Assembly: GCA_022845895.1 (NCBI GenBank)
Contig: AP025573.1
Location: forward strand, 3,754,501-3,818,500
Direction of reading: 5' to 3'
DNA length: 64,000 nucleotides
From: Lachnospiraceae bacterium
GTDB lineage: Bacteria > Bacillota > Clostridia > Lachnospirales > Lachnospiraceae
The notes under the pieces were generated by a model. That model was not told the origin of the DNA, did no database searches, and was given only the letters and a program-made list of their open reading frames with translations. The translations under genes and the position numbers were made by a program. The number at the start of each line of letters is the position of its first letter. Positions within the stretch are counted from its first letter, which is position 1. Of this stretch, positions 33,934-44,850 are shown piece by piece.

Positions 33934-34607
33934 GCATTCTCATAATCTTTTTTTTCATACAGCCCTTTTCCTATAATATATTTACATTCACCTAAAAGTT
34001 CTTTACTATCTTCATAATCTTCTATCATTTCTAAATTTTTAATTGCTTCTTCATATTGATCATATTCCATATATAAAACCGACTGCTTATATATGCACTC
34101 TTGCGTTGCTGCTTCTACGTCCTTTCCAGAACCGGCGGCTTGTAATTTTTCCAAAGCCTCTGTGTACTGCCCTTCTTCTATCAAATCTTTACCCCAATCC
34201 AGATGACACTTTTCTATCATTTCATCAGAATTCTTATATCCATCTAACTTTTCAAATGCATGTATAGCCTTTTCATACTCTTTGTCAGCTAATAAATTTT
34301 CCGCTTTTGAATACGCTCTAAGATTTGAAGTAGCAAAGAAAACAACAAAAGCTATTACTATAACAGAAGCTGCTGCTATTCCAATAATTATTTTATTTTT
34401 ATTGTTTGATTTTTTATTGTCCGTACAATTATGTATATCTTCATCTGGATTCTTATTCTCATCCCCGTCTCCATCAAGGACTGGCTTTTCTTCAAATTCT
34501 TTATCTGCCTCTCCACTTGTCTCTGAAACAGAAAACCCACAATAGATACACTCCTTGCTTTTATCATCAATCTCTTTCCCACATTTTGGACATAATTTTA
34601 ATGCCAT
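33924..34607 (-). pseudogene. 5' fragment of interrupted zinc-ribbon/TPR membrane protein gene
   Basis: Starts at the ATG at 34607 after GAGGGAGG; upstream in-frame ATGs lack ribosome sites. Residues 1-25 form a zinc ribbon (CPKCG and CIYCG). A charged linker, one membrane helix (IIIGIAAASVIVIAFVVFF) and TPR-like repeats (YEKAIHAFEKLDGYKNS and similar) follow. After LKY the frame enters the mobile element and ends in unrelated residues with a stop at 33756. The C-terminal domain now lies at 24922-25405. The reconstructed protein has about 385 residues. Probably a broken gene here; a shortened membrane protein might still be made. Confidence 0.85.
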
Positions 34608-34743
34608 AAACTTTCCTCCCTCATACCTCATAGTCTTTAGCGACATGTTACAAAACATCTTGTTTTTTATTATATATATTTTATCATGGATTCCCGGAAA
34701 TTCCATCATAATATTCACGACTTTATAAATTTAAAGACAAAAT

Positions 34744-34790
34744 AAAAAAGCCCTTTCTGAAATTGCTTCAAAAAAGGCCCTTTAAAGTTA
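34744..34790 (-). terminator. Terminator of lysS
   Basis: On the minus strand an imperfect hairpin (GGGCC/GGGCT-flanked, core AAGCAATTT) is followed by TTTTTTATTTTG, 10 bp after the lysS stop. Confidence 0.6.
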
Positions 34791-34799
34791 ACTTATTTT

Positions 34800-36731
34800 T
34801 TAATACAGCTTTGCACCAGCCGGGATATGATCATCAACCATAAGAAGATGAAGTTTTTCTTCTCCTTCTTCCTCGTGGATTGCTGATATCAGCATACCGC
34901 AGGAATCGATTCCCATCATAGCCCTTGGTGGCAGGTTTGTGATAGCAATCAGTGTTTTTCCAACCAATTCTTCTGGTTCATAATAATCGTGAATACCGCT
35001 TAAAATGGTACGATCTGTATCTGTTCCGTCATTCAGGGTGAACTGAAGGAGTTTTTTGGATTTCTTAACAGCTTCACAAGCTTTTACCTTTACAGCTCTG
35101 AAATCGGATTTGCTGAATGTATCAAAATCAACCATTTCCTCAAATAACGGCTCTACCTTTACCTTAGAAAAATCAATCTTCTCAGCCGGTTTTTCAGCCT
35201 CTGTCCGATCTGCTGTTGAAGCTTTAGAAGCTTTCTTATCCGTATCAAGGCTCTTCATCGTCGGGAACAGCAGCACATCCCGGATTGCAGCCGCGTCAGT
35301 CATCAGCATGCACATCCGGTCAATTCCAAATCCGATGCCTCCGGTAGGCGGCATACCGATTTCCAGTGCATTAAGGAAGTCCTCATCTGTCGTATTGGCT
35401 TCTTCATCGCCCTGTGCCAGCAGCTCTTCCTGTGCCTTGAAACGCTCTCTCTGGTCAAGCGGGTCGTTGAGCTCGGAATAAGCATTCGCCATCTCCCATC
35501 CGTTCATAAAGAATTCAAACCGTTCCACGTACTCCGGATTCTCCGGCTTCTTCTTCGTGAGCGGTGATATCTCAATCGGGTGATCCATAACGAATGTCGG
35601 CTGGATGAGATGCTCTTCTGCAAATTCCTCGAAGAACAGGCTCAGGATATCTCCCTTCTTATGCCTGTCCTCATATTCAACATGATGCTTGTCGGCTAAT
35701 GCTCTGGCCTCCTCCAATGTCTGTATGTCGTTCCAGTCCACTCCGGCATACTTTTTCACTGCGTCAATCATCGTGATTCTCTCGAACGGCTTGCCGAGAT
35801 CCATCTCTACACCATTGTACACGATTGTCGTCGTACCGAGCACCTCCTGTGCCACATGGCGGTAAAGGTTCTCTGTGAGATCCATCATTCCGTTGTAATC
35901 GGTATATGCCTGATATAATTCCATGAGTGTAAACTCAGGGTTGTGTCTCGTATCAAGCCCTTCGTTGCGGAATACACGACCTATCTCATATACTTTCTCG
36001 AGACCGCCCACGATAAGGCGCTTTAAGTAAAGTTCCAGGGAAATCCTCAGCTTGAAGTCCTCGCCAAGCGCGTTAAAATGCGTCTCAAACGGCCTTGCCG
36101 CGGCCCCTCCGGCATTGCTTACGAGCATCGGCGTCTCTACTTCCAGAAATCCCTGTCCGTCCAGGTATCTCCTGATGGCACTTATAATATGGGAGCGCTT
36201 GATAAAGGTATCCCTTACTTCCGGATTCATAATCAGGTCCACATATCTCTGACGGTAACGAATATCCGTATTCGTAAGTCCGTGGAACTTCTCAGGGAGA
36301 ATCTGGAGGCTCTTGGACAGAAGCTTCACTGCTGATGCATGTATGGAGATCTCCCCGGTCTTCGTCTTAAACACTTCGCCTTCTACGCCAACGATGTCCC
36401 CGATGTCGAGCTTCTTGAATTCCCTGTACGCCTCTTCTCCCATGCTGTCCCTTGCCACATATGACTGGATGCCTCCGCTCTGGTCAAGCACATTGCAGAA
36501 AGAAGCCTTGCCCATGACACGCTTCTGCATGACACGTCCTGCCACAGATACGTGCTTTCCTTCCATCTCATCATAGTGTTCCTTTATATGTGCGGCATGG
36601 GCAGTCGCCTCATAGCGCATGACCTGATAAGGATCCTTCCCATTATCTTGAAGCTCTTTTAATTTTTCCCGGCGGACCTTCCTTAACTGGTTGATATCCG
36701 GCTCCTGTACATTTCCCTGCTGTTTGGACAC
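34800..36731 (-). CDS. lysS: Lysyl-tRNA synthetase (class II) with C-terminal EMAPII-like OB domain
   Basis: Class II LysRS of 643 residues, about 140 longer than the usual ~500. An N-terminal anticodon-binding OB domain ([13 protein letters not shown]) is followed by the catalytic core with motif 2 [15 protein letters not shown] and motif 3 [10 protein letters not shown] near residue 480. An extra domain (about 530-643; [23 protein letters not shown]) resembles the tRNA-binding domain at the C-terminus of MetRS and Trbp111. This should raise tRNA affinity. The start is a GTG after AAAGGAG. It follows greA, 38 bp away, probably as one transcript. Confidence 0.95.
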   Translation of the reverse strand: MSKQQGNVQEPDINQLRKVRREKLKELQDNGKDPYQVMRYEATAHAAHIKEHYDEMEGKHVSVAGRVMQKRVMGKASFCNVLDQSGGIQSYVARDSMGEEAYREFKKLDIGDIVGVEGEVFKTKTGEISIHASAVKLLSKSLQILPEKFHGLTNTDIRYRQRYVDLIMNPEVRDTFIKRSHIISAIRRYLDGQGFLEVETPMLVSNAGGAAARPFETHFNALGEDFKLRISLELYLKRLIVGGLEKVYEIGRVFRNEGLDTRHNPEFTLMELYQAYTDYNGMMDLTENLYRHVAQEVLGTTTIVYNGVEMDLGKPFERITMIDAVKKYAGVDWNDIQTLEEARALADKHHVEYEDRHKKGDILSLFFEEFAEEHLIQPTFVMDHPIEISPLTKKKPENPEYVERFEFFMNGWEMANAYSELNDPLDQRERFKAQEELLAQGDEEANTTDEDFLNALEIGMPPTGGIGFGIDRMCMLMTDAAAIRDVLLFPTMKSLDTDKKASKASTADRTEAEKPAEKIDFSKVKVEPLFEEMVDFDTFSKSDFRAVKVKACEAVKKSKKLLQFTLNDGTDTDRTILSGIHDYYEPEELVGKTLIAITNLPPRAMMGIDSCGMLISAIHEEEGEEKLHLLMVDDHIPAGAKLY

Positions 36732-36769
36732 GTTACCCTCTCCTTTCGATTGAACAGGTCTCCTATGTG

Positions 36770-37252
36770 CTACATGGAACGGCTGATTTCAAGAATCTTG
36801 TATGCCATCTCGCCTGCCTGCGTCTCTACCTTCACGGTCTCTCCTACCTTCTTGCCCATCAGAGCCTGGCCTACCGGCGATTCATTGGATATCTTGCCTT
36901 CCAGACTGTTGGCCTCGGTAGAACCTACTATTTTAAATTCCATCTCTTCATCAAATGTCTTATCGAATACTTTCACAGCACAGCCGACATTAATCTTATC
37001 GAAATCCACTTCATCTTCCACAACGACTTCCGCATTCTTCAATATGCCTTCCAGCTCTTCGATACGGGCCTCGATATCGCGCTGCTCATCCTTAGCCGCA
37101 TCGTACTCTGCATTCTCAGACAGATCGCCCTGCTCCCTTGCCTCTTTGATTTTGCCTGCTACTTCCTTCCGCTTTACAACCTTCAAGTTCTCAAGTTCAT
37201 CCTCCAGTGCCTTCAGGCCTGCATAAGTAAGTAATTTTTTCTTTGCTTCCAT
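36770..37252 (-). CDS. greA: Transcription elongation factor GreA
   Basis: GreA, 160 residues from the ATG at 37252, which has AAGGAG at 9 bases; an upstream ATG eight codons earlier overlaps that site. The N-terminal coiled coil has [11 protein letters not shown] and [19 protein letters not shown] with the acidic tip, and the C-terminal FKBP-like domain has [18 protein letters not shown]. It rescues backtracked RNA polymerase. Confidence 0.96.
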   Translation of the reverse strand: MEAKKKLLTYAGLKALEDELENLKVVKRKEVAGKIKEAREQGDLSENAEYDAAKDEQRDIEARIEELEGILKNAEVVVEDEVDFDKINVGCAVKVFDKTFDEEMEFKIVGSTEANSLEGKISNESPVGQALMGKKVGETVKVETQAGEMAYKILEISRSM

Positions 37253-37429
37253 GTCCCTCTTCTCCTTAATATACACAGATTTCTGTCTCTATTCTTTCAC
37301 AGGTCTTCCTGTATCGTTCTCGCTTTGCTGTCTGTATTGAAAAGATACTTTCACAATTTCATTATTATACATAATCAGCCGCCTAATGTCAATCATTTTT
37401 CGATATGAGAAATCATCTTACCTTTTACA

Positions 37430-37483
37430 GAAAAGCCCCGCCTCACATATTGGTTAAGTATATGTAGGACAAGGCTCTTTTAT
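37430..37483 (-). terminator. Terminator of the dusB operon
   Basis: On the minus strand AGCC...ACATAT pairs with ATATGT...GGCT in a long imperfect stem followed by TTTTCTG, downstream of the dusB stop. Confidence 0.55.
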
Positions 37484-37493
37484 TATCTCAATT

Positions 37494-38456
37494 TTATCCA
37501 GCAATCCGGTCTGCAAGCAGATGTTCCAGCTCTTCATATGACTCTACGCTGTTGATCTGTGCCCTCAGTTTTGAAGACCCCTTCATCCCCTTCGTATACC
37601 ATGCCACATGCTTTCTCATCTCCCGGATACCAAGATATTCTCCCTTATATTCAATCTGCATCCGGGCATGCGCTAGCATCGTCTGCTTTACTTCTTCCGG
37701 GGCAGGGCGCGGAGGATATCCCCCATGTATGTCATGCTCTCTTAACTCCCTGAAAATCCACGGGTTCCCCTGCGCCGCCCTTCCTATCATCACCATATCG
37801 CATCCGGTACGTTCCTGCATGGCTGCCGCCGACTCGGCCGATACCACGTCACCATTCCCGATGACAGGGATGGTAACGGCTTCCTTTACCCTCCGGATGA
37901 TATCCCAGTCCGCCTTTCCCGAATAGTATTGTTCTCTCGTCCTGCCGTGTACAGCCACCGCAGCGGCGCCTGCCTCTTCAATGACCCTTGCAATCTCCAC
38001 CGCGTTAACATGCTCCTCGTCAAACCCTTTTCTGATCTTGACAGTAACCGGTTTCCTGATAGCCTTTACCGTCTCATTCACGATGTCATACACGAGTCCC
38101 GGTTCTCTCATCAGTGCAGAACCCTCTCCGTTCTTCACCACTTTCGGTACCGGGCATCCCATGTTGATATCCAGTATCTGAAATGGAAGCTCTTCAATCT
38201 GTTTCGCAATCTCGCTCATAATGTAAGGGTCTGAGCCGAACAGCTGCAGCGACACCGGATATTCTTCCGGGTGGATGGCAAGGAGCAGCTTTGTATTTTT
38301 GTTCTTGTACTGCAGCGCCTTCGCACTGACCATCTCCATACAGAGCAGTCCTGCCCCCTGCTCCTTGCACAGCAGACGAAATGGCAGGTCGGTAACCCCT
38401 GCCATAGGCGCCAGAATGTATGGATTTTCAAGCTCAACGTTTCCTATTTTTTTCAT
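37494..38456 (-). CDS. dusB: tRNA-dihydrouridine synthase DusB
   Basis: FMN-dependent Dus, 320 residues. It has [12 protein letters not shown] at the N-terminus, the catalytic Cys in NMGCPVPKV, the basic [15 protein letters not shown] block and GNGDV with [13 protein letters not shown] for FMN binding. It reduces specific uridines in the tRNA D-loop. The first codons overlap the end of coaX by 23 bp, so the two are translationally linked. Confidence 0.95.
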   Translation of the reverse strand: MKKIGNVELENPYILAPMAGVTDLPFRLLCKEQGAGLLCMEMVSAKALQYKNKNTKLLLAIHPEEYPVSLQLFGSDPYIMSEIAKQIEELPFQILDINMGCPVPKVVKNGEGSALMREPGLVYDIVNETVKAIRKPVTVKIRKGFDEEHVNAVEIARVIEEAGAAAVAVHGRTREQYYSGKADWDIIRRVKEAVTIPVIGNGDVVSAESAAAMQERTGCDMVMIGRAAQGNPWIFRELREHDIHGGYPPRPAPEEVKQTMLAHARMQIEYKGEYLGIREMRKHVAWYTKGMKGSSKLRAQINSVESYEELEHLLADRIAG

Positions 38457-39207
38457 ATATAATCCTCAGTCCTTTTAACGTCAGCTGCGAGTCATAGATA
38501 TCAATCACGTCCGTCTCCGCCGCAATCAGCTTCCCAAGGCCTCCTGTTGCCACGACCTTTGCATCTGCATAGCCGGCTTCTTCCTTGATCTTATTGACGA
38601 TATACTCCGTCTGCCCGATCTGTCCATATACGAGTCCGGCCTGCATACTGGAGATGGTCTCCTTTGCCAGGATGGAGTCCGGCTTTTTTATCTCGATTGC
38701 CGGAAGCATCGCAGCCTCACCCCAGAGCGCCTGCGCCGACGTACGGATGCCGGGGGCGGTTATGCCGGCCTCGAATGTCCCGTCTACTCCCACTACGTCA
38801 TATGTAGTGGCCGTCCCAAAGTCAAGGACGATAACAGGGCCGCCGTGCAGCGTATAAGCAGCCACCGCGTCTACGATTCTGTCGGGGCCTACCTGTCTTG
38901 GATTCTCGGTCACAATCCTTATCCCTGTCTTGATCCCTGCCGATACTACGACAGGTTTTATGCCAAAGTATTTGATAATAGAGCTGCCAAGCGAATGCAT
39001 AATGTCAGGTACGACAGAAGCGATAATGACCGCACTGATATCTGCGCTCAAAATCCCCTGGCGTTCTACCAGCTCTTTCAGGGTGATGCCATACTCATCA
39101 GAGGTGCGCGGCAGCTTCGTCGTCATGCGGAACGTTCCAAGCAGCTCATCCTCCTTAAATACCCCAAGCGTAATATTCGTGTTTCCTACATCTATAACAA
39201 GTAACAT
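38434..39207 (-). CDS. coaX: Type III pantothenate kinase
   Basis: CoaX, 257 residues. The ASKHA-fold phosphate motif is [12 protein letters not shown] at the N-terminus; [22 protein letters not shown] and [11 protein letters not shown] form the active site. It makes 4'-phosphopantothenate in CoA synthesis and is not feedback-inhibited by CoA. It lies between a DUF6145 gene and dusB, all in one leftward cluster with birA. Confidence 0.95.
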   Translation of the reverse strand: MLLVIDVGNTNITLGVFKEDELLGTFRMTTKLPRTSDEYGITLKELVERQGILSADISAVIIASVVPDIMHSLGSSIIKYFGIKPVVVSAGIKTGIRIVTENPRQVGPDRIVDAVAAYTLHGGPVIVLDFGTATTYDVVGVDGTFEAGITAPGIRTSAQALWGEAAMLPAIEIKKPDSILAKETISSMQAGLVYGQIGQTEYIVNKIKEEAGYADAKVVATGGLGKLIAAETDVIDIYDSQLTLKGLRIIYEKNRKR

Positions 39208-39216
39208 ATCAGCCTC

Positions 39217-39552
39217 CTATACTTCTTCTCCAAGGAAAAATACACGGTAGTAGAGCTGCAGAGCAGCGAGCAGTTCCTGTTTTTCCTTCTGCAGCTCCTT
39301 AATCTTCAGCTGGCTTCCTATCTCATCAAACATAGGGTCGCCTTCTTCGCTCGTCACTTCAAAGCAGAGTCCGCCGTCCTCTTCATAGACAAGTGTAAGA
39401 ATCCCGCCCACATCATTTACATACAGCACGCACATGATCTTCAGCTCATCTTTGATAGAACCTGGCAGCTGTTCAAAATCAGGGTTCAGATAATATTTTT
39501 CCTCGTAAGAATTCGCTCCGCAGAGCACCACTTTATTCTCATACATATCCAT
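39217..39552 (-). CDS. DUF6145 family protein
   Basis: Small acidic cytoplasmic protein of 111 residues with no membrane segment. It is found beside birA/coaX in Lachnospiraceae and has no known function. Two start ATGs (39552 and two codons later) share the AGAGGAG site; the second has the better spacing. The start overlaps the birA stop by 14 bp. Confidence 0.75.
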   Translation of the reverse strand: MDMYENKVVLCGANSYEEKYYLNPDFEQLPGSIKDELKIMCVLYVNDVGGILTLVYEEDGGLCFEVTSEEGDPMFDEIGSQLKIKELQKEKQELLAALQLYYRVFFLGEEV

Positions 39553-40519
39553 ATACTCCTCTTACCGATACTTCACCTGCGAATATCGCCTTCTCCTTGC
39601 CGTCCTCCGTCGTGACAATCAGTTCACCAGTATCGTTGATTCCGGAAGCGATTGCCTCATATTCATTGCCCGGCTCGAGGATCCGCACCTCTTTCCGGCA
39701 GTTGACAAGCAGCCGGTTGTAGGTGTCCTTCAGCCTAGACAGGTCTTCCGTCTCAAGAAATATCTCATAGTTCTTCTCATACCGTTCCACGATTCTGGCA
39801 GCCAGCTGCGCGCGGCGCAGCTTAACCCCTCCTTCTATATAAAGAGAGGTCGCCGTCCTGGCAATCTCCTCCGGAAAGCTGTCTGTATTCACATTGACTC
39901 CGGCACCGGTCACCACATAGTTGATATAATCGACCTCCGCACTCATCTCCGTCAGGATGCCGCATACCTTCTTCCCGTTTACCACGATATCGTTCGGCCA
40001 TTTTATCTGTGCAGGAAGCCCCGTCTCGCCCATAATCCCCTCTGCAACGCTCAGCGCCATGACAAGCGTCAGCATGGGGGCTTTTGAAGGCAGGAACTGT
40101 GGCTTAAGCAGGATAGTCATATAGATGCTTGTCCCCGGCGGTGACGTCCATCTTCTCCCCCGCCTGCCTTTTCCGGCCGTCTGCCGGTCTGCGACGACGA
40201 GCGTACCATGAACGGCTCCTTTTTCCCCGAGTACCTTGGCCTGAATGTTCGTGGAGTCCGTCTCCTTGGCATATACGACCGTCTTTCCTGCCCATCGTGT
40301 GTCAATCAGGCTTTCCAGCTCTGCCTGTCCCATCAAGTCTGGACTTTCTATGAGGCGGTACCCTTTGTTGCGCACCGCCTCTATCTCATAGCCTTCTTTC
40401 TTCAATTGCTCTATCACCTTCCAGACTGCCGTCCGCGACACGCCAAAGCTGTCACAGAGCTGCTGTCCGGACACATACCCTCCGCTTTCGCGGAGCACTT
40501 TCAGAATCTCTGTCTTCAT
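39539..40519 (-). CDS. birA: Biotin-protein ligase / biotin operon repressor BirA
   Basis: Bifunctional BirA, 326 residues. An N-terminal winged helix (GYVSGQQLCDSFGVSRTAVWK) precedes the ligase domain with GKGRRGRRWTSPPG (biotinyl-AMP loop) and IKWPNDIVVNGKKVCGIL (catalytic Lys). A C-terminal SH3-like domain ends the protein. It attaches biotin to carboxylases and can repress biotin genes. It lies 10 bp after the patatin-carbamoyltransferase ORF. Confidence 0.95.
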   Translation of the reverse strand: MKTEILKVLRESGGYVSGQQLCDSFGVSRTAVWKVIEQLKKEGYEIEAVRNKGYRLIESPDLMGQAELESLIDTRWAGKTVVYAKETDSTNIQAKVLGEKGAVHGTLVVADRQTAGKGRRGRRWTSPPGTSIYMTILLKPQFLPSKAPMLTLVMALSVAEGIMGETGLPAQIKWPNDIVVNGKKVCGILTEMSAEVDYINYVVTGAGVNVNTDSFPEEIARTATSLYIEGGVKLRRAQLAARIVERYEKNYEIFLETEDLSRLKDTYNRLLVNCRKEVRILEPGNEYEAIASGINDTGELIVTTEDGKEKAIFAGEVSVRGVYGYV

Positions 40520-40528
40520 TCCTGTCTC

Positions 40529-42574
40529 CTAGATATTCCCAAGTGTAGCCACCATGACCGCCTTGATCGTATGCAGACGATTCTCTGCCTCGTCAAATAC
40601 GACAGACGCCTCGCCTTCAAATACATCCTCCGTCACTTCCTTGCCTTTGACTGCAGGCAGGCAGTGCATGAATATCGTACTGTCCTTCTTCGTCCTCGCC
40701 ATCATCTCCTTGTTGATCTGATATGGACGGAGCATCTCGATCCTCTCTGCAGCCTTGTCCTCCTCGCCCATAGATGCCCATACATCCGTATATAAGACAT
40801 CGGCGCCTTCCACGTCATCCACGTCATCTGTAATCGTGATGGAAGCCCCCGACTCCGACGCATACTTCCTGCAGAGGTCTGTCAGCTCATCTGTCGGCCA
40901 TAAGGCTTTCGGCGCCACATTGATAAAGTCCACGCCTACTTTGGCGCAGCCGATCATAAGGCTGTTGGCCATATTATTGCGTCCGTCTCCAAGATAGGCA
41001 AATCTAAGCCCCTTCAGATAACCGAAATGTTCTCTCATGGTAAGCAGGTCCGCCAGAATCTGGGTCGGATGATATTCATCCGTCAGCCCGTTCCAGACCG
41101 GTACGCCGCTGTACTTCGCAAGCGCCTCTACATGGTCCTGCCGGAAGCCGCGGAATTCGATTCCGTCAAACATACGTCCGAGCACACGTGCCGTGTCTTC
41201 GATGCTCTCCTTATGTCCAAGCTGGATCTCATTACCTGATAGATACGTCGGATTGCCGCCTTCATCTGCCGCCCCTACCGTGAACGCACAGCGCGTCCTG
41301 GTTGAAGGCTTCTCGAATATAAGCGCTATGTTCTTGCCCCGCAGGCTGTTTCCCGTGATTCCTTCCTTTTTCTTTTCCTTCAGGTCTGCTGCCAGATCAA
41401 GCAGGTACATGATTTCCTCCGGTGTAAAATCCTTCAATGTCAAAAAACTTCTTCCTTTTAAATTCATCTTACGTTCCTCTCTTAATCCTGTTAGTATATG
41501 AACAAAGCGTGGCAGGCGGAGCTTGTCACTTAAGATTTCATATTTACTATATACAATATCATATAATTGGTCCACTGTGTATATCTGATATTTCGGAACA
41601 TGCAGCAATTTTGCCGCCGCCTCCAGCATCCCCATGAACAGCTCCTTGTCCGAGTGTCCGAGGGACAGCTTAAGGGCAAATGCAATCTCTGCCTTTTCGA
41701 TCTCCTTTATCCCGCTCATCAGCTCTTCATAGTACAAATCATCGTAAGTCTGATCTACGTAATAGATAAATCCTTCCAGCCCGTACAGCATCCTCTTGGC
41801 ATCATAGTATCCAATCTTCATATTCTGTCTGCTTCTTTTACCCGAAAATTCTATAATGCTTCCCAGCTTCACGCGGGGACCGATCTCGTACTTCACCCCT
41901 GTGTCCGGCATCTTTACCCGGGGCTCCCTGCCCGGACCGTAGATTCGTACTTCTATTATATTCTCATACCCTCTCTTGACAAGAGAACTTAACGGGACAT
42001 TATTGATCACGCCCCCATCGATATACTTCTTGCCGTGCAGGCGCTCATTTTTAAAGCCTATCAGATACGCGCTCGCCAGCAGAAATTCCTCCAGCATCCC
42101 CTCCGGGATATCTTCCACGCTCAGATCCAGCTCCTTAAAATCAGACACAGAAAATGTGAGCAGGCAGAATTCAATGCTGCTCTTTCGTATTTTTTCTTCA
42201 TCTATAACTTCATGAATCAGCTTTTTCAGCGGAGTGATGTCAATCCCGCCGTCTTTTAAGCGGCTCCATCCCTCATTCAGGAATTCCCGGATTGTCGTCT
42301 CCTTCCGGAAGAAACGTTCCATCCATTCGTCATCCACGTCCATCACATTGGAAAAAGTCATCTTGCTCCAGATGTCCTCCGCCTTTTCCTCATCACCCAT
42401 GCAAACGAGGGCGCCATTTAATGCGCCCACGGATGTTCCTGCCACTGCATTCAACTTCACGCCTGCTTCCCTGAGAGCCTTCCAGGCACCTATCTGGTAA
42501 GCTCCCCTCGCTCCGCCTCCGTCAAATACAAGGCCATATTCTACTGTTAAATCTATGATGGGTTTCAACTCCAT
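40529..42574 (-). CDS. Patatin-like phospholipase fused in frame to ornithine carbamoyltransferase
   Basis: One uninterrupted ORF of 681 residues. Residues 1-369 form a patatin: oxyanion loop GGGARGAY, nucleophile motif GTSVGALNG, and the DGGVINN Asp. From the internal Met at 41467 (about residue 370) follows a complete 312-residue ornithine carbamoyltransferase: carbamoyl-phosphate motif [18 protein letters not shown] and the catalytic HCLPA. No stop lies between. The junction ([15 protein letters not shown]) overlaps a good ribosome site, GAGAGGAACGTAAG-ATG, so a free carbamoyltransferase could also be made. The carbamoyltransferase makes citrulline in arginine metabolism; the patatin probably hydrolyses lipids. 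A real fusion, a recent stop loss or a sequence error are all possible. Confidence 0.88.
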   Translation of the reverse strand: MELKPIIDLTVEYGLVFDGGGARGAYQIGAWKALREAGVKLNAVAGTSVGALNGALVCMGDEEKAEDIWSKMTFSNVMDVDDEWMERFFRKETTIREFLNEGWSRLKDGGIDITPLKKLIHEVIDEEKIRKSSIEFCLLTFSVSDFKELDLSVEDIPEGMLEEFLLASAYLIGFKNERLHGKKYIDGGVINNVPLSSLVKRGYENIIEVRIYGPGREPRVKMPDTGVKYEIGPRVKLGSIIEFSGKRSRQNMKIGYYDAKRMLYGLEGFIYYVDQTYDDLYYEELMSGIKEIEKAEIAFALKLSLGHSDKELFMGMLEAAAKLLHVPKYQIYTVDQLYDIVYSKYEILSDKLRLPRFVHILTGLREERKMNLKGRSFLTLKDFTPEEIMYLLDLAADLKEKKKEGITGNSLRGKNIALIFEKPSTRTRCAFTVGAADEGGNPTYLSGNEIQLGHKESIEDTARVLGRMFDGIEFRGFRQDHVEALAKYSGVPVWNGLTDEYHPTQILADLLTMREHFGYLKGLRFAYLGDGRNNMANSLMIGCAKVGVDFINVAPKALWPTDELTDLCRKYASESGASITITDDVDDVEGADVLYTDVWASMGEEDKAAERIEMLRPYQINKEMMARTKKDSTIFMHCLPAVKGKEVTEDVFEGEASVVFDEAENRLHTIKAVMVATLGNI

Positions 42575-42588
42575 CACACCCTTTCATG

Positions 42589-43536
42589 CTACGCCTCTGT
42601 CCCGTCTTTCTGTCCAACCTCTGCAAGTGACTTGACAAGCCCTGCGATACTCTGAATCTCAGAAGGTATGATAATCTTTGTCGCCTTGCCGTCTGCCGCC
42701 CTTTCAAAAGCCTCGAGGCTCTTGAGCGTCAGCACTGCTTCATCGGCACCGGCTTCCTTCAGGAATTCGATACCATTTGCATTTGCCTGCTGGACTTTCA
42801 TGATAGCTTCTGCTTCACCTTCCGCCTCGCGGATCATCGCCTCTTTCTTCGCCTCCGCACGCAGGATTGCCGCCTGCTTCTCTGCCTCTGCATCCAGAAT
42901 CGCTGATTCCTTATGGCCCTCTGCCACAAGAATGGTAGACTTCTTCTCACCTTCGGCACGCAGGATTGCCTCACGGCGTTCACGCTCTGCCTTCATCTGC
43001 TTCTCCATTGCATCCTGGATAGCAGCCGGCGGAATGATATTCTTAAGCTCCACACGGTTGACTTTGATGCCCCATGGATCTGTCGCCACATCAAGAGAGG
43101 AACGCATCTTCGTGTTGATTGTCTCTCTGGATGTAAGTGTCTGGTCCAGTTCCAAATCGCCGATAATATTTCTCAGCGTGGTGGCGGTCAGATTCTCAAT
43201 CGCCATAATCGGGTTTGCCACTCCGTAGCAGAAGAGCTTCGGGTCCGTAATCTGATAGAATACGACCGTATCGATCCGCATCGTGACATTATCCTTTGTA
43301 ATAACCGGCTGCGGCGCAAAGTCCACCACCTGCTCCTTCATGTCTACTTTTCTTGCCACCCGGTCTACGATCGGCAGCTTCACATGGAGTCCGGTCCCCC
43401 ATGTCGCCTGATATGCGCCTAGCCTCTCGATGACAAGCGCCTGCGCCTGTCTTACGATCCTGATACAGGATATCAGAACCAGTACGACAACGACTATGAC
43501 TATGATTCCTATGATTTTACCAACTAACGCTCCCAT
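42589..43536 (-). CDS. SPFH/band 7 (stomatin-like) protein
   Basis: 315 residues: an N-terminal membrane helix (IIGIIVIVVVVLVLISCI), then the SPFH domain (KVDMKEQVVDFAPQPVITKDN) and a long Ala/Glu-rich coiled coil from about residue 190. Such proteins form ring oligomers at the membrane and pair with NfeD proteins. It overlaps by one base with the NfeD gene upstream, the classic two-gene unit. Confidence 0.92.
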   Translation of the reverse strand: MGALVGKIIGIIVIVVVVLVLISCIRIVRQAQALVIERLGAYQATWGTGLHVKLPIVDRVARKVDMKEQVVDFAPQPVITKDNVTMRIDTVVFYQITDPKLFCYGVANPIMAIENLTATTLRNIIGDLELDQTLTSRETINTKMRSSLDVATDPWGIKVNRVELKNIIPPAAIQDAMEKQMKAERERREAILRAEGEKKSTILVAEGHKESAILDAEAEKQAAILRAEAKKEAMIREAEGEAEAIMKVQQANANGIEFLKEAGADEAVLTLKSLEAFERAADGKATKIIIPSEIQSIAGLVKSLAEVGQKDGTEA

Positions 43537-43976
43537 TATGCCTTCTCCTCTCTTGCTCTTACTATGAGCTTCACTCCTTGTATCCCATCAATCACAACTA
43601 CTGTATTCTTTTCAATGCGGCCGTCAGGCTCATCTGTCTTAGCCGACCACTCCTGTCCGTTTATCTCGACTCTTCCCTTCGACTGGAGTGTATCGATATC
43701 CTCCAGAACCAGTGCCTGCTGCCCGATCAGGCTCTCCGCATTGGTCTTCTGACGCTCCTTGTTAAAATATTTGACCGCGATGGGCCTCGTAACAATCAGA
43801 AGAATCACGGACACTACCACAAATACGATCATCTGCACTATCGTGCCAAATCCAAGCACGCCGGCCACAAATGCTACAAGCGCGCCGCCTGCGAACCATA
43901 TGGTCGTCAGACCCATGGTAAGGATCTCGACAATCAACAGAATAACAAATAATACCAACCAATACATTGTCTGCAT
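43536..43976 (-). CDS. NfeD-like membrane protein
   Basis: 146 residues: three to four membrane segments, then a C-terminal OB-fold (IGQQALVLEDIDTLQSKGRV) typical of short NfeD proteins. Works with the adjacent SPFH protein in membrane organisation; overlaps it by one base. Confidence 0.9.
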   Translation of the reverse strand: MQTMYWLVLFVILLIVEILTMGLTTIWFAGGALVAFVAGVLGFGTIVQMIVFVVVSVILLIVTRPIAVKYFNKERQKTNAESLIGQQALVLEDIDTLQSKGRVEINGQEWSAKTDEPDGRIEKNTVVVIDGIQGVKLIVRAREEKA

Positions 43977-44046
43977 ATGCTGTCCTCTCTTTTCTTGTAA
44001 TAGTATTCCTCAAGTCTATCTTACTATACTTCTGTCTATAAAGCAA

Positions 44047-44838
44047 TTACTGTTGCCGTCTCTGCCTTGCCGCCTCAAACAGTAGCACCGCGGAAGCTAT
44101 GGCAGCATTCAGCGATTCCACCTGGCCTTCCATGGGAATGCGGATATAAGAATCCGCCATCGCGGCAATCTCCTCTCTGAGTCCATTGCCTTCATTTCCA
44201 ATTAAAAAAGCACACGGATTCGTATAATCGGCTTCATCATAAGAAAGCATCCCGTCAAGATGAGCCGCATATGTATGGATTCCCCTCTCTTTCATCCACC
44301 GCACCGCACCGGCGATGTCCTCTGTCCGGTATAGCGGCATCCGATAGACAGACCCCATCGTAGAACGAATCGTCTTCGGGTTATATACATCCACGCAATC
44401 GCTGCTCATGATGATTCCTGTCACCCCGGCACCTTCGGCCGTCCGGATGACGGTTCCCATATTGCCGGGGTCCTGCAGATTGTCAAGGACAAGAATATGC
44501 GCCCGTTCTCCGCCTGCGGCCTGTGCAAGCGTATACGTTTCCTGACGCACGACACAGAGGACGCCCTGGGGTGTCTTCGTGTCAGAAGCATAGGCATAGA
44601 CCTGATCCGCCAATATCTCCGGCTGGATACGGCTCCCTTCCAGCACATGCCTGACTGTACTGCTTTCCTTACTGTAGAATGACTCCGACACATATACTTC
44701 GGCAAGCCGGCCGGCCGGAACTTCCCGGAACATTCGGATACCTTCTACGAGGAAAACGCCTTCTTCATCTCTGGCCTTTCTCTTTTTTTTAAGATTAACA
44801 AGCCGTTTTACCTTCTGGTTTCCTGTACTTGTTATCAT
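44047..44838 (-). CDS. TrmH/SpoU-family RNA methyltransferase
   Basis: 263 residues. An N-terminal L30e-like RNA-binding domain precedes a knotted SPOUT domain with the motifs NLQDPGNMGTVIRTAE, IGNEGNGL and IPMEGQVESLNAAIA. It methylates the 2'-O of a ribose in rRNA or tRNA; the position is not predictable. It follows ktrA by 12 bp. Confidence 0.93.
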   Translation of the reverse strand: MITSTGNQKVKRLVNLKKKRKARDEEGVFLVEGIRMFREVPAGRLAEVYVSESFYSKESSTVRHVLEGSRIQPEILADQVYAYASDTKTPQGVLCVVRQETYTLAQAAGGERAHILVLDNLQDPGNMGTVIRTAEGAGVTGIIMSSDCVDVYNPKTIRSTMGSVYRMPLYRTEDIAGAVRWMKERGIHTYAAHLDGMLSYDEADYTNPCAFLIGNEGNGLREEIAAMADSYIRIPMEGQVESLNAAIASAVLLFEAARQRRQQ

Positions 44839-44850
44839 CGCATCCCGCCC

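Noticed and set aside
36732-36769. T-box riboswitch before lysS
   Set aside because: Only 38 bases separate greA and lysS and no T-box sequence is present.
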